Shown piece by piece: positions 1-8,645 of a DNA stretch of 37,522 nt. The stretch's first letter is position 1; every line of letters begins with the position of its first letter. The stretch comes from Streptomyces sp. A012304 (GTDB lineage Bacteria; Actinomycetota; Actinomycetes; Streptomycetales; Streptomycetaceae): positions 160,865 through 198,386 of the forward strand of contig NZ_BQUN01000112.1 in the NCBI RefSeq assembly GCF_026008495.1, read 5' to 3'. Position numbers and translations under genes: made by a program. The notes beneath the pieces are model-generated. The model worked only from the letters and a program-made list of their open reading frames with translations, did no database searches and had not been told where the DNA came from.

Positions 1-1443
1 CCGGGCGCCCGTGCCCCGCTCCAGCAGCGGGGACGCGTCGGAGAGTACCCCGGCGATCCTGGCGAGGGTCGACTCGTCCCGCTCCACGGCCTCGAGCACC
101 GGGCCCCGCGTGGTGTTCCAGCGGCGGGCGACGGCGGCCGGGTCCTCGCCGGTCAGCAGCCCCGCCGCCTGCGCGGCGGCGCCGAGCGCGACCAGCTCCT
201 TGGCCTCGGGGATCTGCACGGGCCGCCCCGACAGCCGGCGCACCGTCTGCTGCCAGGCCGCGCCCCGGGCGCCGCCGCCGATCAGCAGCAGCGGGGCCGA
301 GCGGTCGGCGTCCTCGTCGAGGACCAGGTCCAGGGCGCCGAGCAGCGAGTGCACGGCGCCGTCGTAGGCGGCCTGGAGGAACTGGCCGGCGGTGGTGTCG
401 TGGCGCAGGCCGTGCAGGAGGCCGGAGGCGTTCGGCAGGTTCGGCGTGCGCTCGCCGTCCAGGTACGGCAGGAGGGTGAGGCCGGCGGCGGGTTCGACGG
501 CCTCACGGTCCAGGCCCAGCAGGGCGGCGACCCGGTCCACGGCGAGCGTGCAGTTCAGGGTGCAGGCCAGCGGCAGCCAGTCGCCGTGGGCGTCGGCGAA
601 CCCGGCCACCGTGCCGGTCGGGTCGGCGGGGCGCCGCTTCGACACCGCGTAGACCGTGCCCGAGGTGCCCAGGCTCAGCACCGGGGTGCCGGGGCGCAGT
701 CCGAGGCCCAGCGCGGCCGCCGCGTTGTCGCCGGTGCCCGGGGCGACCAGGGTTCCCTTCGAGAACGGCAGGTCGTGGCTGTCACGCACGGTTCCCGCCA
801 CCTCGCCGGACCGCACCACCCGCGGCAGCAGCGCCGGGTCGAGACCGACATGGGCGAGGATCTCCTCGTCGTACGCCTCGGTCCCGGACGCCCACCAGCC
901 GGTGCCGGAGGCGTCGCCGCGGTCGGTCGTGCCCTCGCCCGTGAGGCGCTCGGTCAGATAGTCGTGGGGGAGCCGCACGGCCTTGGTGGCGCGCAGGGCC
1001 TCCGGCTCGTTCTCGGCCAGCCACGCCCACTTCGTCACCGTGAAGGAGGCGGCCGGGACGGACCCGGTGCGCTCCGCCCAGAACTTCGCGCCGCCCAGTT
1101 CCTCGGTCAGCCGGCGCGCCTGCGGCGCCGAGCGCACGTCGTTCCACAGCAGTGCCGGCCGCACCGGCTCGCCGTGCTCGTCCAGCGTCACCAGGCCGTG
1201 CTGCTGCCCGCCGATCGACACCGCGGCGGCCTCGTGCGCCACGTCACCGCACTGGCGCAGCGCCTCGCACAGGGCGCCCCACCACTGGCGCGGGTCGCTC
1301 TCCCGCCCTGCGCCGGAGGACACGGTGTGCGGCGCCTGGCCGCTCGCGACGACCCGGCCGGTGGCCGCGTCGACGACCAGCACCTTGGTGGACTGGGTGG
1401 ATGTGTCCACGCCGACGACGAGCGGACCCTCGGCTGCTGACAT
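1..1443 (-). CDS. xylB: Xylulokinase (partial, last residues cut by the window edge)
   Basis: FGGY-family sugar kinase that phosphorylates D-xylulose to D-xylulose 5-phosphate, the second step of xylose catabolism in the cytoplasm. The reverse-strand frame is open for 481 codons from ATG at 1443 to the window edge with no stop. The family is about 480 residues, so only the last few are missing. Seen directly: an N-terminal GVDTSTQSTK phosphate-binding segment, GGQQHGL and RPALLWND in the substrate region, GTGDNAAAALG and SLGTSGTVYAVS in the second domain, and LLIGGGARG near the C-terminus. A GGGAGAG ribosome site lies about five bases before the ATG. It is divergent from xylA with 127 bp between them, the classic Streptomyces xylAB arrangement, so shared control by xylose is likely. 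Function is confident from motifs plus the partner gene. Confidence 0.95.
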   Translation of the reverse strand, partial: MSAAEGPLVVGVDTSTQSTKVLVVDAATGRVVASGQAPHTVSSGAGRESDPRQWWGALCEALRQCGDVAHEAAAVSIGGQQHGLVTLDEHGEPVRPALLWNDVRSAPQARRLTEELGGAKFWAERTGSVPAASFTVTKWAWLAENEPEALRATKAVRLPHDYLTERLTGEGTTDRGDASGTGWWASGTEAYDEEILAHVGLDPALLPRVVRSGEVAGTVRDSHDLPFSKGTLVAPGTGDNAAAALGLGLRPGTPVLSLGTSGTVYAVSKRRPADPTGTVAGFADAHGDWLPLACTLNCTLAVDRVAALLGLDREAVEPAAGLTLLPYLDGERTPNLPNASGLLHGLRHDTTAGQFLQAAYDGAVHSLLGALDLVLDEDADRSAPLLLIGGGARGAAWQQTVRRLSGRPVQIPEAKELVALGAAAQAAGLLTGEDPAAVARRWNTTRGPVLEAVERDESTLARIAGVLSDASPLLERGTGAR

Positions 1444-1570
1444 CGGGCTCTCCCTAAGTTTTTCCACGGCTCTGCGGGATCTGTCTTCCCAGAGATGCGT
1501 CCGCATACTAATTTGTAAACGGCCATGACGAAATAGTCGGCCAGACAGTCTTCAAGCAAGGAGCCGTGGC
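1444..1570. promoter_or_regulatory. xylB-xylA divergent control region
   Basis: This 127-bp gap holds both ribosome sites (GGGAGAG for xylB, AAGGAG at about 1557-1562 for xylA) and must hold both promoters. The middle (about 1505-1545) is much richer in A and T than its surroundings and contains TACTAATTTGTAAACG. That segment resembles half-sites of ROK/XylR-type xylose repressors, but I see no full palindrome. The operator identity is inference. Confidence 0.4.
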
Positions 1571-2737
1571 ATGAGCTACCAGCCCACCCCCGAGGACAGG
1601 TTCACCTTCGGCCTGTGGACCGTCGGCTGGCAGGGACGCGACCCGTTCGGCGACGCCACGCGGCGTGCCCTGGACCCGGTCGAGACGGTGCAGCGCCTGG
1701 CCGAGCTGGGCGCCTACGGTGTGACCTTCCACGACGACGACCTGATCCCCTTCGGGTCCTCCGACACCGAGCGCGAGTCGCACATCAAGCGGTTCCGGCA
1801 GGCGCTGGACGCCACCGGCATGACCGTGCCGATGGCCACCACCAACCTCTTCACCCACCCGGTCTTCAAGGACGGCGCGTTCACCGCGAACGACCGTGAC
1901 GTGCGCCGTTACGCCCTGCGCAAGACGATCCGCAACATCGACCTGGCCGTCGAGCTCGGCGCCAAGATCTACGTCGCCTGGGGCGGCCGCGAGGGCTCCG
2001 AGTCCGGCGCCGCCAAGGACGTGCGCGTCGCCCTGGACCGTATGAAGGAGGCCTTCGACCTGCTCGGCGAGTACGTCACCTCCCAGGGCTACGACCTGCG
2101 TTTCGCCCTCGAGCCCAAGCCGAACGAGCCGCGCGGTGACATCCTGCTGCCCACCGTCGGTCACGCGCTGGCGTTCATCGACCGCCTGGAGCGCCCGGAG
2201 CTGTGCGGCGTCAACCCGGAGGTCGGCCACGAGCAGATGGCGGGCCTGAACTTCCCGCACGGCATCGCGCAGGCGCTGTGGGCGGGCAAGCTCTTCCACA
2301 TCGACCTCAACGGCCAGTCCGGCATCAAGTACGACCAGGACCTGCGCTTCGGCGCCGGCGACCTGCGGTCCGCGTTCTGGCTGGTCGACCTGCTGGAGAG
2401 CGCCGGCTACACCGGTCCGCGCCACTTCGACTTCAAGCCGCCGCGCACCGAGGACCTGGACGGCGTGTGGGCGTCCGCCGCGGGCTGCATGCGCAACTAC
2501 CTGATCCTGAAGGAGCGTGCGGCCGCCTTCCGCAACGACCCCGAGGTCCAGCAGGCGCTGAAGGACTCCCGTCTGGACGAGCTGGCGCAGCCGACCGCCG
2601 CCGACGGCCTCCAGGCCCTGCTGGCCGACCGCGGCGCCTTCGAGGACTTCGACGCCGACGCGGCCGCCGCCCGCGGCATGGCCTTCGAGCGCCTCGACCA
2701 GCTCGCCATGGACCACCTGCTCGGCGCCCGCGGCTGA
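1571..2737 (+). CDS. xylA: Xylose isomerase
   Basis: Converts D-xylose to D-xylulose (and D-glucose to D-fructose), feeding XylB. The 388-residue length equals the well-studied Streptomyces class I enzymes. Catalytic and metal-site residues are present in order: His54 and Asp57 in VTFHDDDLIPFG, Glu181 in ALEPKPNEPRGD, Glu217 and His220 in NPEVGHEQ, Asp245 in HIDLNGQ, Asp255 and Asp257 in DQDLRFGAGD, and Asp287 in HFDFKPP (family numbering). ATG at 1571 follows AAGGAG at proper spacing. The enzyme is a cytoplasmic tetramer dependent on Mg or Mn. It is transcribed away from xylB, and a strong hairpin just after the stop suggests a monocistronic message. Nothing looks damaged. Confidence 0.98.
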   Translation: MSYQPTPEDRFTFGLWTVGWQGRDPFGDATRRALDPVETVQRLAELGAYGVTFHDDDLIPFGSSDTERESHIKRFRQALDATGMTVPMATTNLFTHPVFKDGAFTANDRDVRRYALRKTIRNIDLAVELGAKIYVAWGGREGSESGAAKDVRVALDRMKEAFDLLGEYVTSQGYDLRFALEPKPNEPRGDILLPTVGHALAFIDRLERPELCGVNPEVGHEQMAGLNFPHGIAQALWAGKLFHIDLNGQSGIKYDQDLRFGAGDLRSAFWLVDLLESAGYTGPRHFDFKPPRTEDLDGVWASAAGCMRNYLILKERAAAFRNDPEVQQALKDSRLDELAQPTAADGLQALLADRGAFEDFDADAAAARGMAFERLDQLAMDHLLGARG

Positions 2738-2743
2738 GCGCAC

Positions 2744-2817
2744 GCGCGCGTGGGCGCGCTGCTCGGGAGTTCTCCGCGTTCTGCGTGGGGGGTCTCGCCG
2801 AGCGCGCCCACGCGCGT
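2744..2817. terminator. Long hairpin after xylA
   Basis: A perfect 17-bp inverted repeat starts six bases after the xylA stop: left arm 2744-2760 (ACGCGCGTGGGCGCGCT), right arm 2801-2817, with 40 bases between. There is no T tract, as is usual for Streptomyces terminators. A second short pairing (GCTCGG with CCGAGC) can form inside the loop. Confidence 0.75.
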
Positions 2818-2954
2818 ACCGCTGTTCGTCTGCGGGCCCCGGCGTGTGCCGGCCGTGCCGAATACGCCGGAATCATGCGGCCCGTGGCATGAGGCGGTAT
2901 CAACTTTCCGGCGGGGGTCGCGTCACCGGCCGGTCCACGGTGACGCTGGGCGGT

Positions 2955-3581
2955 ATGGCCATGCCGCCCGTACCGCCCCAGCCGCCCGGCCCGCCGGGTG
3001 ACACGCCGCCCCCCGGCGGCTTCGGACCGCCTTCCTCCGGCTACGACTCCCACCACGGCGACGCCCGCTACGGAGACGCCCGCTACGGCGACGCCCGCTA
3101 CGGAGACCCTGACCACGGCGATTCCCGCTATGGGAACTCCCACCACGCGGACTCCCCTTACGGGAACTCCCACCAGGCCGATACCCACCGTGATGACTCC
3201 TACGGCGGCGGCGCGGGAGGGGGAGGCCGGCCTCCGCCGCCTCCGGATCCGGGACCGCCCGGTGGCTTCCGGCGGCGCGGGAACCCGCTCTTCGCCGTGC
3301 TCGCGCTGCTGGTCGCCGCCGCTGCCGTCGCCCTCGTCGTGCTGCTGGCCTCAGGGAGCGACGACGACAAGGACGGGCCGCCCGCGGGAACCGGCTCCTC
3401 CCCGGCCCCCTCCGTCAGCCTTCCGATCGACCTGCCGAGCGGCTTCCCGAGCGAGCTGCCGTCGCGGTTCCCGACGGAGCTGCCGTCGCAGCTCCCGACC
3501 GAGCTGCCCACCGCACTGCCGACCGAGCTGCCCAGCGGACTTGAGTCGCTTCTGCCGTCGTTGGACGACCTCCTGCCGTAG
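2955..3581 (+). CDS. Repeat-rich single-pass membrane protein, unknown function
   Basis: About 208 residues in three zones. The N-terminal zone is rich in Pro, Gly, Tyr, His and Asp and has tandem GDARY units that decay into GNSHHADSPY-like units. A central hydrophobic segment (LFAVLALLVAAAAVALVVLLA) follows FRRRGN and is one membrane helix. The C-terminal tail has LPTELPS-type repeats. The layout suggests a low-complexity cytoplasmic N-terminus, one helix, and an extracytoplasmic Pro/Leu/Ser stalk ending in DDLLP. I do not recognise a family. The start is uncertain: MAMPPVPP at 2955 is favoured because the low-complexity domain begins there, but the ribosome site is weak, and in-frame GTG 2940 or ATG 2889 are possible. 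It stands alone between the xylA terminator and a convergent gene remnant. Confidence 0.6.
   Translation: MAMPPVPPQPPGPPGDTPPPGGFGPPSSGYDSHHGDARYGDARYGDARYGDPDHGDSRYGNSHHADSPYGNSHQADTHRDDSYGGGAGGGGRPPPPPDPGPPGGFRRRGNPLFAVLALLVAAAAVALVVLLASGSDDDKDGPPAGTGSSPAPSVSLPIDLPSGFPSELPSRFPTELPSQLPTELPTALPTELPSGLESLLPSLDDLLP
3060..3119 (+). repeat. 15-bp tandem repeats inside the coding region
   Basis: Units of GACGCCCGCTACGGM at 3060-3074, 3075-3089 and 3090-3104, then a diverged copy at 3105-3119 and further decayed copies to about 3200. Each encodes a GDARY-like pentapeptide. Copy number may vary between strains. Confidence 0.85.
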
Positions 3582-3659
3582 TGGACCGCCGAGCGACCCA
3601 CGCGCGTCCCCCCCAACGGTGCCACGCGCGCGTCCGCACGACGGGGCCGACGGGCCCAC

Positions 3660-3866
3660 CGCCGGACGTCCCACGCCTCGGGGCAGCCGCACGTACGTCA
3701 CGGTCGTCTCGACGCCGCTGTCGACCAGCCGGCCCTGCGTGTCGAACGCCTCCCTGCCGTCCGTCATCCCGAAGTCGTTGTCGTTGATCAGGGTCGGCGT
3801 GTAGCGGTCCACGCGCGCGATGTCGTGCGACGCCCCGGTGAACGCGAGGGGTCGGTCGCCCGTCAG
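3660..3866 (-). pseudogene. C-terminal remnant of a lost gene (phytase-like esterase tail?)
   Basis: On the reverse strand this stretch reads LTGDRPLAFTGASHDI, then ARVDRYTPTLINDNDFGMT and GREAFDTQGRLVDSGVETT, with nearly every codon ending in G or C. It looks like the end of a real protein, but there is no start or ribosome site, and its 5' side runs straight into the SWIM gene. No stop follows where the protein should end; the frame runs on into the antisense of the neighbouring gene. The NDNDFG motif and following layout remind me of the C-terminus of secreted esterase-like phytase-family proteins. That identity is recall and uncertain; the coding character is what I see. Together with the flanks it explains the 307-bp gap between the two intact genes. 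Confidence 0.45.
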
Positions 3867-3888
3867 GCCGCCCCCTCGCGTCCCCCGC

Positions 3889-5292
3889 TCAGGAACCGTC
3901 GGCCTGGGACAGCGCTTCCTCGCCCTCGGGGCGGACCGAGGCCAGGGCCGTCGCCGGGTCCTGGGCCGCGTCCCCCGCCGGAACCCAGCGGCCGCGCTCC
4001 TTGCGATACGGCCACCAGCGGCCGTCCCGCCCCAGCCGCAACTGGCAGGGCGCCCCGACGACCGTCCACCTGTTGGCCCTGGCCCGCAGCACCGGCCGTT
4101 CGTCCTGTTCCCACGCCGCCTGCAACGCGGCACGCGCGCGTGCGAGCGCCTCGCCGTCCACGGACCACTCCTCCTCCAGCACCGACAGGGCGACCGCACC
4201 GCCCAGCCGCCAGGCCCGTACGGCCAGGGCCAGTTGCTCGGCGCTGCGACCGGAGCCGGTGGCCAGCCGGCCGGCCACGGCCCCGCCGGGGTGACCCGCC
4301 GTGCCGGGGCGATCCGCTGTGGTGGAGCCCTCGACGAGCGTTGAGGAGCCCTCGACGAGCGTCCCGGAGTCCTCGACGACGCCCGCCGCCAGCCGGACCG
4401 CGTCCTGGGCCACCGTCAACCGCGTGGGTGACGGCGAGGGCGACGGCGCCCCCGGACGCAGTGCCTCCGGACGCAGTGCCTCCGCGAGCAGACGGTGGGC
4501 CTCGGCGGCCGTACGGGCGGCCAGGACCTCCAGGGCGGCCGGGTCCACCGAGGCGGGCGCGGGGGCCTCCGTGTCGAGCGACGGGGGCACACCCGGCTCC
4601 TCGGGGAGGACCGGTGCGTCGGGCAGGGGCGGCAGGAAGTGCCCGGCCAGGTACGCCTCCGCCGCGTCCACACCCTCCACCCCGGCAGGCCTCGCCTCCT
4701 CGGCCTCCTCGGCCGCCGCGGCGGTGCCGCGGGCCTGGAGGTCGTCCAGCAGCGCCTGCTCGGCGCGTCCCCGAAGGAGCAGCAGGACGAACGGATCCTG
4801 GTCGAGCAGCCGCGCCACCTGATAGCACAGCGCCGCGGTGTGACCGCAGTGGTCCCAGGCGCCGCAGTCGCACTCGGCCTCCAGATCGCCCAGACCCGGC
4901 AGCAGATCGATCCCGGCCGTCTCCGCGTCCTCGACCAGATGCGGTGGCATCTCACGGTCGAGCAGCGCGGCGACATGGCCGGCTCGTTCCACGGTCAGGT
5001 CCAGGAACCGGTCCCACTGCGCGTCCGAGAGGACGTCGAGCAGCACATCTGCCCGGTGCGGGGTGCGGTCGCCGCCCTGCACGACGGCCGTGATGCGTCC
5101 CGGCCGCACCGACACCGCGCCCACGCCGCCCGCGCGCGCGAGCCTGCGGCCCGTCCGCAGCTGCTCCGCGTCCAGCGCCCCGTCCTCCAGGGCCTTGAGC
5201 CACGCCCGGCCCCACCACGTCTGCGCGAAGCTCCTCCCGCTCGCGGGAGGCAACGCCGCGAACGTACGCTCCTTGTCGTCGTAGCGGTTCAT
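3889..5292 (-). CDS. SWIM zinc-finger protein paired with SNF2 helicase
   Basis: A 467-residue protein with a SWIM zinc finger: Cys141, Cys143, Cys149 and His151 in ECDCGAWDHCGHTAALC match the CxCx(n)CxH pattern. The N-terminus (RTFAALPPASGRSFAQTWWGRAWL) is typical of bacterial SWIM proteins encoded beside SNF2 ATPases. The middle is a long Ala/Pro/Glu-rich linker; a conserved-looking tail contains LRLGRDGRWWPYRKERGRWVPAG. The start at 5292 overlaps the helicase stop as ATGA and has GAGGGGGTA upstream, so translation is coupled. An upstream extension of the frame to 5526 is only the antisense of the helicase. SWIM fingers bind DNA or protein, so a role as the helicase's partner in DNA or nucleoprotein remodelling is inferred. 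Confidence 0.85.
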   Translation of the reverse strand: MNRYDDKERTFAALPPASGRSFAQTWWGRAWLKALEDGALDAEQLRTGRRLARAGGVGAVSVRPGRITAVVQGGDRTPHRADVLLDVLSDAQWDRFLDLTVERAGHVAALLDREMPPHLVEDAETAGIDLLPGLGDLEAECDCGAWDHCGHTAALCYQVARLLDQDPFVLLLLRGRAEQALLDDLQARGTAAAAEEAEEARPAGVEGVDAAEAYLAGHFLPPLPDAPVLPEEPGVPPSLDTEAPAPASVDPAALEVLAARTAAEAHRLLAEALRPEALRPGAPSPSPSPTRLTVAQDAVRLAAGVVEDSGTLVEGSSTLVEGSTTADRPGTAGHPGGAVAGRLATGSGRSAEQLALAVRAWRLGGAVALSVLEEEWSVDGEALARARAALQAAWEQDERPVLRARANRWTVVGAPCQLRLGRDGRWWPYRKERGRWVPAGDAAQDPATALASVRPEGEEALSQADGS

Positions 5293-8156
5293 CGCGTACC
5301 CCCTCGCAGCTCCACCAGTTCGGCCAGTTCGGCGTCCGTGAGTTCCGTGAACGCCGCCTCGCCGGAGCCGAGCACGGCGTCGGCGAGGTCCCGCTTGCGG
5401 CGCAGCATGGCGGCGATGCGGTCCTCGATCGTGCCCTCGGCGATCAGCCGGTGCACCTGCACGGGCCGGGTCTGTCCGATGCGGTACGCCCGGTCGGTGG
5501 CCTGTGCTTCGACGGCCGGGTTCCACCAGCGGTCGTAGTGCACGACGTGTTCCGCGCGCGTGAGGTTGAGTCCGGTACCGGCTGCCTTCAGGGACAGCAG
5601 GAACACGGGGACCTCACCTTCCTGGAAGCGTTGGACCATCGCCTCGCGCTCGGCGATCGGCGTCCCCCCGTGCAGGAGCTGGGAGGGCACGCCCCGCGCG
5701 GCCAGGTGCCGCTCCAGAAGCCGCGCCATGCGCACGTACTGCGTGAAGACCAGGACGCTCGCGCCCTCGGCGAGCAGCGTGCCGAGCAGCTCGTCCAGGA
5801 GTTCCAGCTTGCCTGAGCGGCCGGTGGTCCTCGGCCGGTCCTCCTTGAGGTACTGCGCCGGATGGTTGCAGATCTGCTTGAGGCCGGTCAGCAGCTTCAT
5901 GATCAGGCCGCGTCGTGCCATGTCGTCGGCCTCGGCGATCGCCGCGAGCGTCTCGCGCACCACGGCCTCGTACAGGCCGGTCTGCTCCGTGGTGAGCGAC
6001 ACCGGCCGGTCGGTCTCGGTCTTGGGCGGGAGCTCGGGCGCGATGCCCGGGTCGGACTTGCGGCGACGTAGCAGAAACGGTCCGACCAGCCGCGCGAGCC
6101 GCTCCGCGGCAGCTGGGTCGCCGCCGCCCTCGACGGCTCGCGCGTACCGGGTGCGGAAGGTGTTCAGCCTGCCGAGCAGACCGGGGGTCGTCCAGTCCAG
6201 GATCGCCCACAGCTCCGACAGGTTGTTCTCGACGGGGGTGCCGGTGAGCGCCACGCGCGCGCGTGCCCCGATCGTGCGCAGCGCCCGCGCGGTAGCCGAG
6301 TACGGGTTCTTCACGTGCTGTGCCTCGTCCGCCACGACCAGGCCCCACGGCACCCCGCCGAGCCGTTCCGCGTCCAGGCGCGAAGTTCCGTAGGTGGTGA
6401 GCACGAACTCCCCGTCCGCCAGGGCGTCCAGGTCGCGACGCGGCCCGTGGAAGCGGCGCACGGGCGTGCCGGGTGCGAACTTCTCGATCTCCCGCTGCCA
6501 GTTGCCCATGAGGGAGGTGGGACAGACCACGAGGGTGGGACCGGCCGTCTCCGGCTCCGCCTGGCGGTGCAGGTGCAGGGCGATCAGCGTGACGGTCTTG
6601 CCGAGCCCCATGTCGTCGGCCAGGCAGCAGCCGAGACCCAGGGACGTGGTCCGCGCCAGCCAGTCGAGACCGCGCCGCTGGTAGTCGCGCAGTGTGGCGT
6701 CGAGCGCGGCGGGCTGCGCCACCGGCTCCCGCGCGCCCGGGTTCGTGAGCCGCTCCCGCAGAGCCGCCAGCCAGCCCGTGGGCCGGACGTCGACCCGGCG
6801 GCCGTCGATCTCGGTCGAGCCCGTCAGGGCCGCGCCCAGCGCGTCGATCGGCGTCACCTTGCGGTCCGGTTGCGCCTGGGCGCGGCGCAGCTCCCGTGGA
6901 TCGATCAGGACCCACTGGTCGCGCAGCCGTACGAGGGGGCGGTTGGCCTCGGCGAGACGGTCCAGCTCCTCGCGGGTGAGCTGCTGGTCGCCCAGCGCGA
7001 ACCACCAGGTGAACGACAGCAGCGCGTCCGCCGACAGGAACGACGGAGTGTCCCGGTCGGCCCGGTCCTGGCCGGCCGGGTCCTCCGGCGGGCCCACGAC
7101 GGCGCGGGCGGTGAGGGTGCGGGCGGCCAGCTCCCTCGGCCAGTGCACCTCCACGCCCGCGGCGGCCAGCGCCCGCGCGCCGTCCCCGAGAAGTTCGGAC
7201 ACCTCCTCTTCGAGCAGCTCGACGGCGTCCGGGACGGCAGCCGACAGCAGGGGCGTGAGCGCCGGCCAGGCACGGGCGGCACGGCGCAGCGCCAGCAGGG
7301 CGTCCATCCGCGCGCGCGGGCCGAACGCCCGGTGCGTCGGGCCGGAGCCCTGCCACACCTCGGCGGCGTCCGCGACGAGCGTCGGATCGCTCACGCCGTG
7401 CACCTGCGGTACGGCACGGAACCTCGGCCGCCCCTCCTGCGGTGTCGCGGTCGAGAGCCCCGAGACCTCGATCCGCAACGAGACCCTGACTCCGGCGTCA
7501 TGGCCGGCGGCGACATCGGCGGCCCAGGCCCGCAGCTCCGGCACGTGCTGGGGCCGCGGCGCGGCGTACGCCGGTCCGCCCGTCACGAGCGGCGCGGCGG
7601 GGGAGCGGGGCAGCGCGTCCGCGACCGCGTCGAGGAAGGCACGCAGCAACCGCTCGGGGTCGGGCAGTCGCAGCGGCGGACGGCCGTCCACCGGGACGGC
7701 GTGCGCCTCGGGCGGCATCGCGGCGGCCAGCCGGCGCACCCGGTCGATGTCGTCCGGACTCAGCGGGCCCACCCGCCAGGCATCGTGGTCGTCGCCGGAC
7801 AGACCGGGCAGCAGCAGACCGCGCGCCACGAACTCCAGGGCCGTCAGGGCCGCCGCACCCCAGAAGGCGACGGACCGGTCCACGTCGGCGAGGCCGCGCG
7901 CGCGGATGAGGACGGGCAGGGCCTCGTGCGCGGGAAGCAGGACGGCTGGCACCCGCGCGAGCCGCACACCCGCCTCCGCGGGACGGACGACCGTCAGCTC
8001 CTCGGCAGAGCCGGACGGGACGACGGCAGCGGTGTCCCCACCGGCCGGCCAGAAGGCGACACGGCCGGTACGTGCCGGGGAGCCGGGCAGGAAGACGGCG
8101 TGATGGGAGGCCGGTTCGGAGACGTCGGACTGGGCTTGCGTGGGAACCCTCTGCAC
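5289..8156 (-). CDS. SNF2-family DEAD/DEAH-box helicase
   Basis: About 955 residues. The N-terminal half is a bacterial SNF2-associated region. The C-terminal half is a complete Swi2/Snf2 ATPase: motif I DDMGLGKTVTLIAL (near residue 515), motif II VADEAQHVKNP, motif III LTGTPVENNLSELW, then the helicase C domain with LLHGGT, GTGLNLTRAEHVVHYDRWWN and ATDRAYRIGQTRPVQVHRL (near 855-890). These enzymes translocate on double-stranded DNA and remodel bound protein; the bacterial targets are largely unknown. The gene ends in an ATGA overlap with the SWIM protein gene, so the two are made together. Start choice: GTG at 8156 has AGGAGCAGG upstream, while TTG at 8177 gives seven extra residues but lacks a ribosome site. 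Nothing is missing from the catalytic motifs. Confidence 0.93.
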   Translation of the reverse strand: MQRVPTQAQSDVSEPASHHAVFLPGSPARTGRVAFWPAGGDTAAVVPSGSAEELTVVRPAEAGVRLARVPAVLLPAHEALPVLIRARGLADVDRSVAFWGAAALTALEFVARGLLLPGLSGDDHDAWRVGPLSPDDIDRVRRLAAAMPPEAHAVPVDGRPPLRLPDPERLLRAFLDAVADALPRSPAAPLVTGGPAYAAPRPQHVPELRAWAADVAAGHDAGVRVSLRIEVSGLSTATPQEGRPRFRAVPQVHGVSDPTLVADAAEVWQGSGPTHRAFGPRARMDALLALRRAARAWPALTPLLSAAVPDAVELLEEEVSELLGDGARALAAAGVEVHWPRELAARTLTARAVVGPPEDPAGQDRADRDTPSFLSADALLSFTWWFALGDQQLTREELDRLAEANRPLVRLRDQWVLIDPRELRRAQAQPDRKVTPIDALGAALTGSTEIDGRRVDVRPTGWLAALRERLTNPGAREPVAQPAALDATLRDYQRRGLDWLARTTSLGLGCCLADDMGLGKTVTLIALHLHRQAEPETAGPTLVVCPTSLMGNWQREIEKFAPGTPVRRFHGPRRDLDALADGEFVLTTYGTSRLDAERLGGVPWGLVVADEAQHVKNPYSATARALRTIGARARVALTGTPVENNLSELWAILDWTTPGLLGRLNTFRTRYARAVEGGGDPAAAERLARLVGPFLLRRRKSDPGIAPELPPKTETDRPVSLTTEQTGLYEAVVRETLAAIAEADDMARRGLIMKLLTGLKQICNHPAQYLKEDRPRTTGRSGKLELLDELLGTLLAEGASVLVFTQYVRMARLLERHLAARGVPSQLLHGGTPIAEREAMVQRFQEGEVPVFLLSLKAAGTGLNLTRAEHVVHYDRWWNPAVEAQATDRAYRIGQTRPVQVHRLIAEGTIEDRIAAMLRRKRDLADAVLGSGEAAFTELTDAELAELVELRGGTR

Positions 8157-8426
8157 AGAGATGAACCTGCTCCTCAAGTTTGACTACTGAGGTCGGTGGC
8201 CGAGGGTACAACACTCCGACGCCGAACGCGCACCACATTTCCTGATGACTTTCGGCGTCCGACGGCAGAACGTGAGCGTGCCTTCGGGCGTCCGGCGCGA
8301 GAAGGTGTCTCTCAGGGGCGTCTAGGGGGCGGACCTCAGGGACGTCTCAGGGTCGGCTTCGGAACCGCGCGCCGTGCGAGGCCGTTTTTCACAACAGAGA
8401 GCGGCAGTGGCCGCGAAGGAGGCGAC

Positions 8427-8609
8427 ATGTCGAAGAACGCGAAGATCGCCGCAGGTGGTGTGGCGGTCGGGCTCCTCCTGCTGATCTGGCTGCCCTGGTG
8501 GGCGGCCCTGCTGATCGTGCTCGGAGTCCCGGCGGCGGCGTACCTCACGCTGGATCCCTCGCAGCGGCGCAGGCTGCGCCGTGTGACGCGGAAGGAACTC
8601 GGCCGCTGA
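8427..8609 (+). CDS. Small two-helix membrane protein, 60 residues
   Basis: ATG at 8427 has an excellent AAGGAGG ribosome site at 8416-8422. After MSKNAK come two hydrophobic segments (about residues 7-24 and 26-43) separated by a short turn with PWW, then a very basic tail (QRRRLRRVTRKELGR) that should stay in the cytoplasm. I do not recognise a named family; small proteins of this plan are common in Streptomyces. It is divergent from the helicase gene with about 270 bp between, and convergent with the next gene, so it is probably its own transcript. The upstream region holds a weak 24-bp-period direct repeat (8311-8329 and 8335-8353) that may be regulatory. Confidence 0.75.
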   Translation: MSKNAKIAAGGVAVGLLLLIWLPWWAALLIVLGVPAAAYLTLDPSQRRRLRRVTRKELGR

Positions 8610-8645
8610 GAGGGGGCGGGGAGTGAGTGAAGGCCCCGGCCGTCC

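Noticed and set aside
3415..3639. Small reverse-strand frame over the repeat protein C-terminus
   Set aside because: It mirrors the LPTELPS repeats in antisense and has no independent signal.
6315..8183. Forward open frame opposite the SNF2 helicase
   Set aside because: Antisense shadow; the reverse strand has the full helicase motif set.
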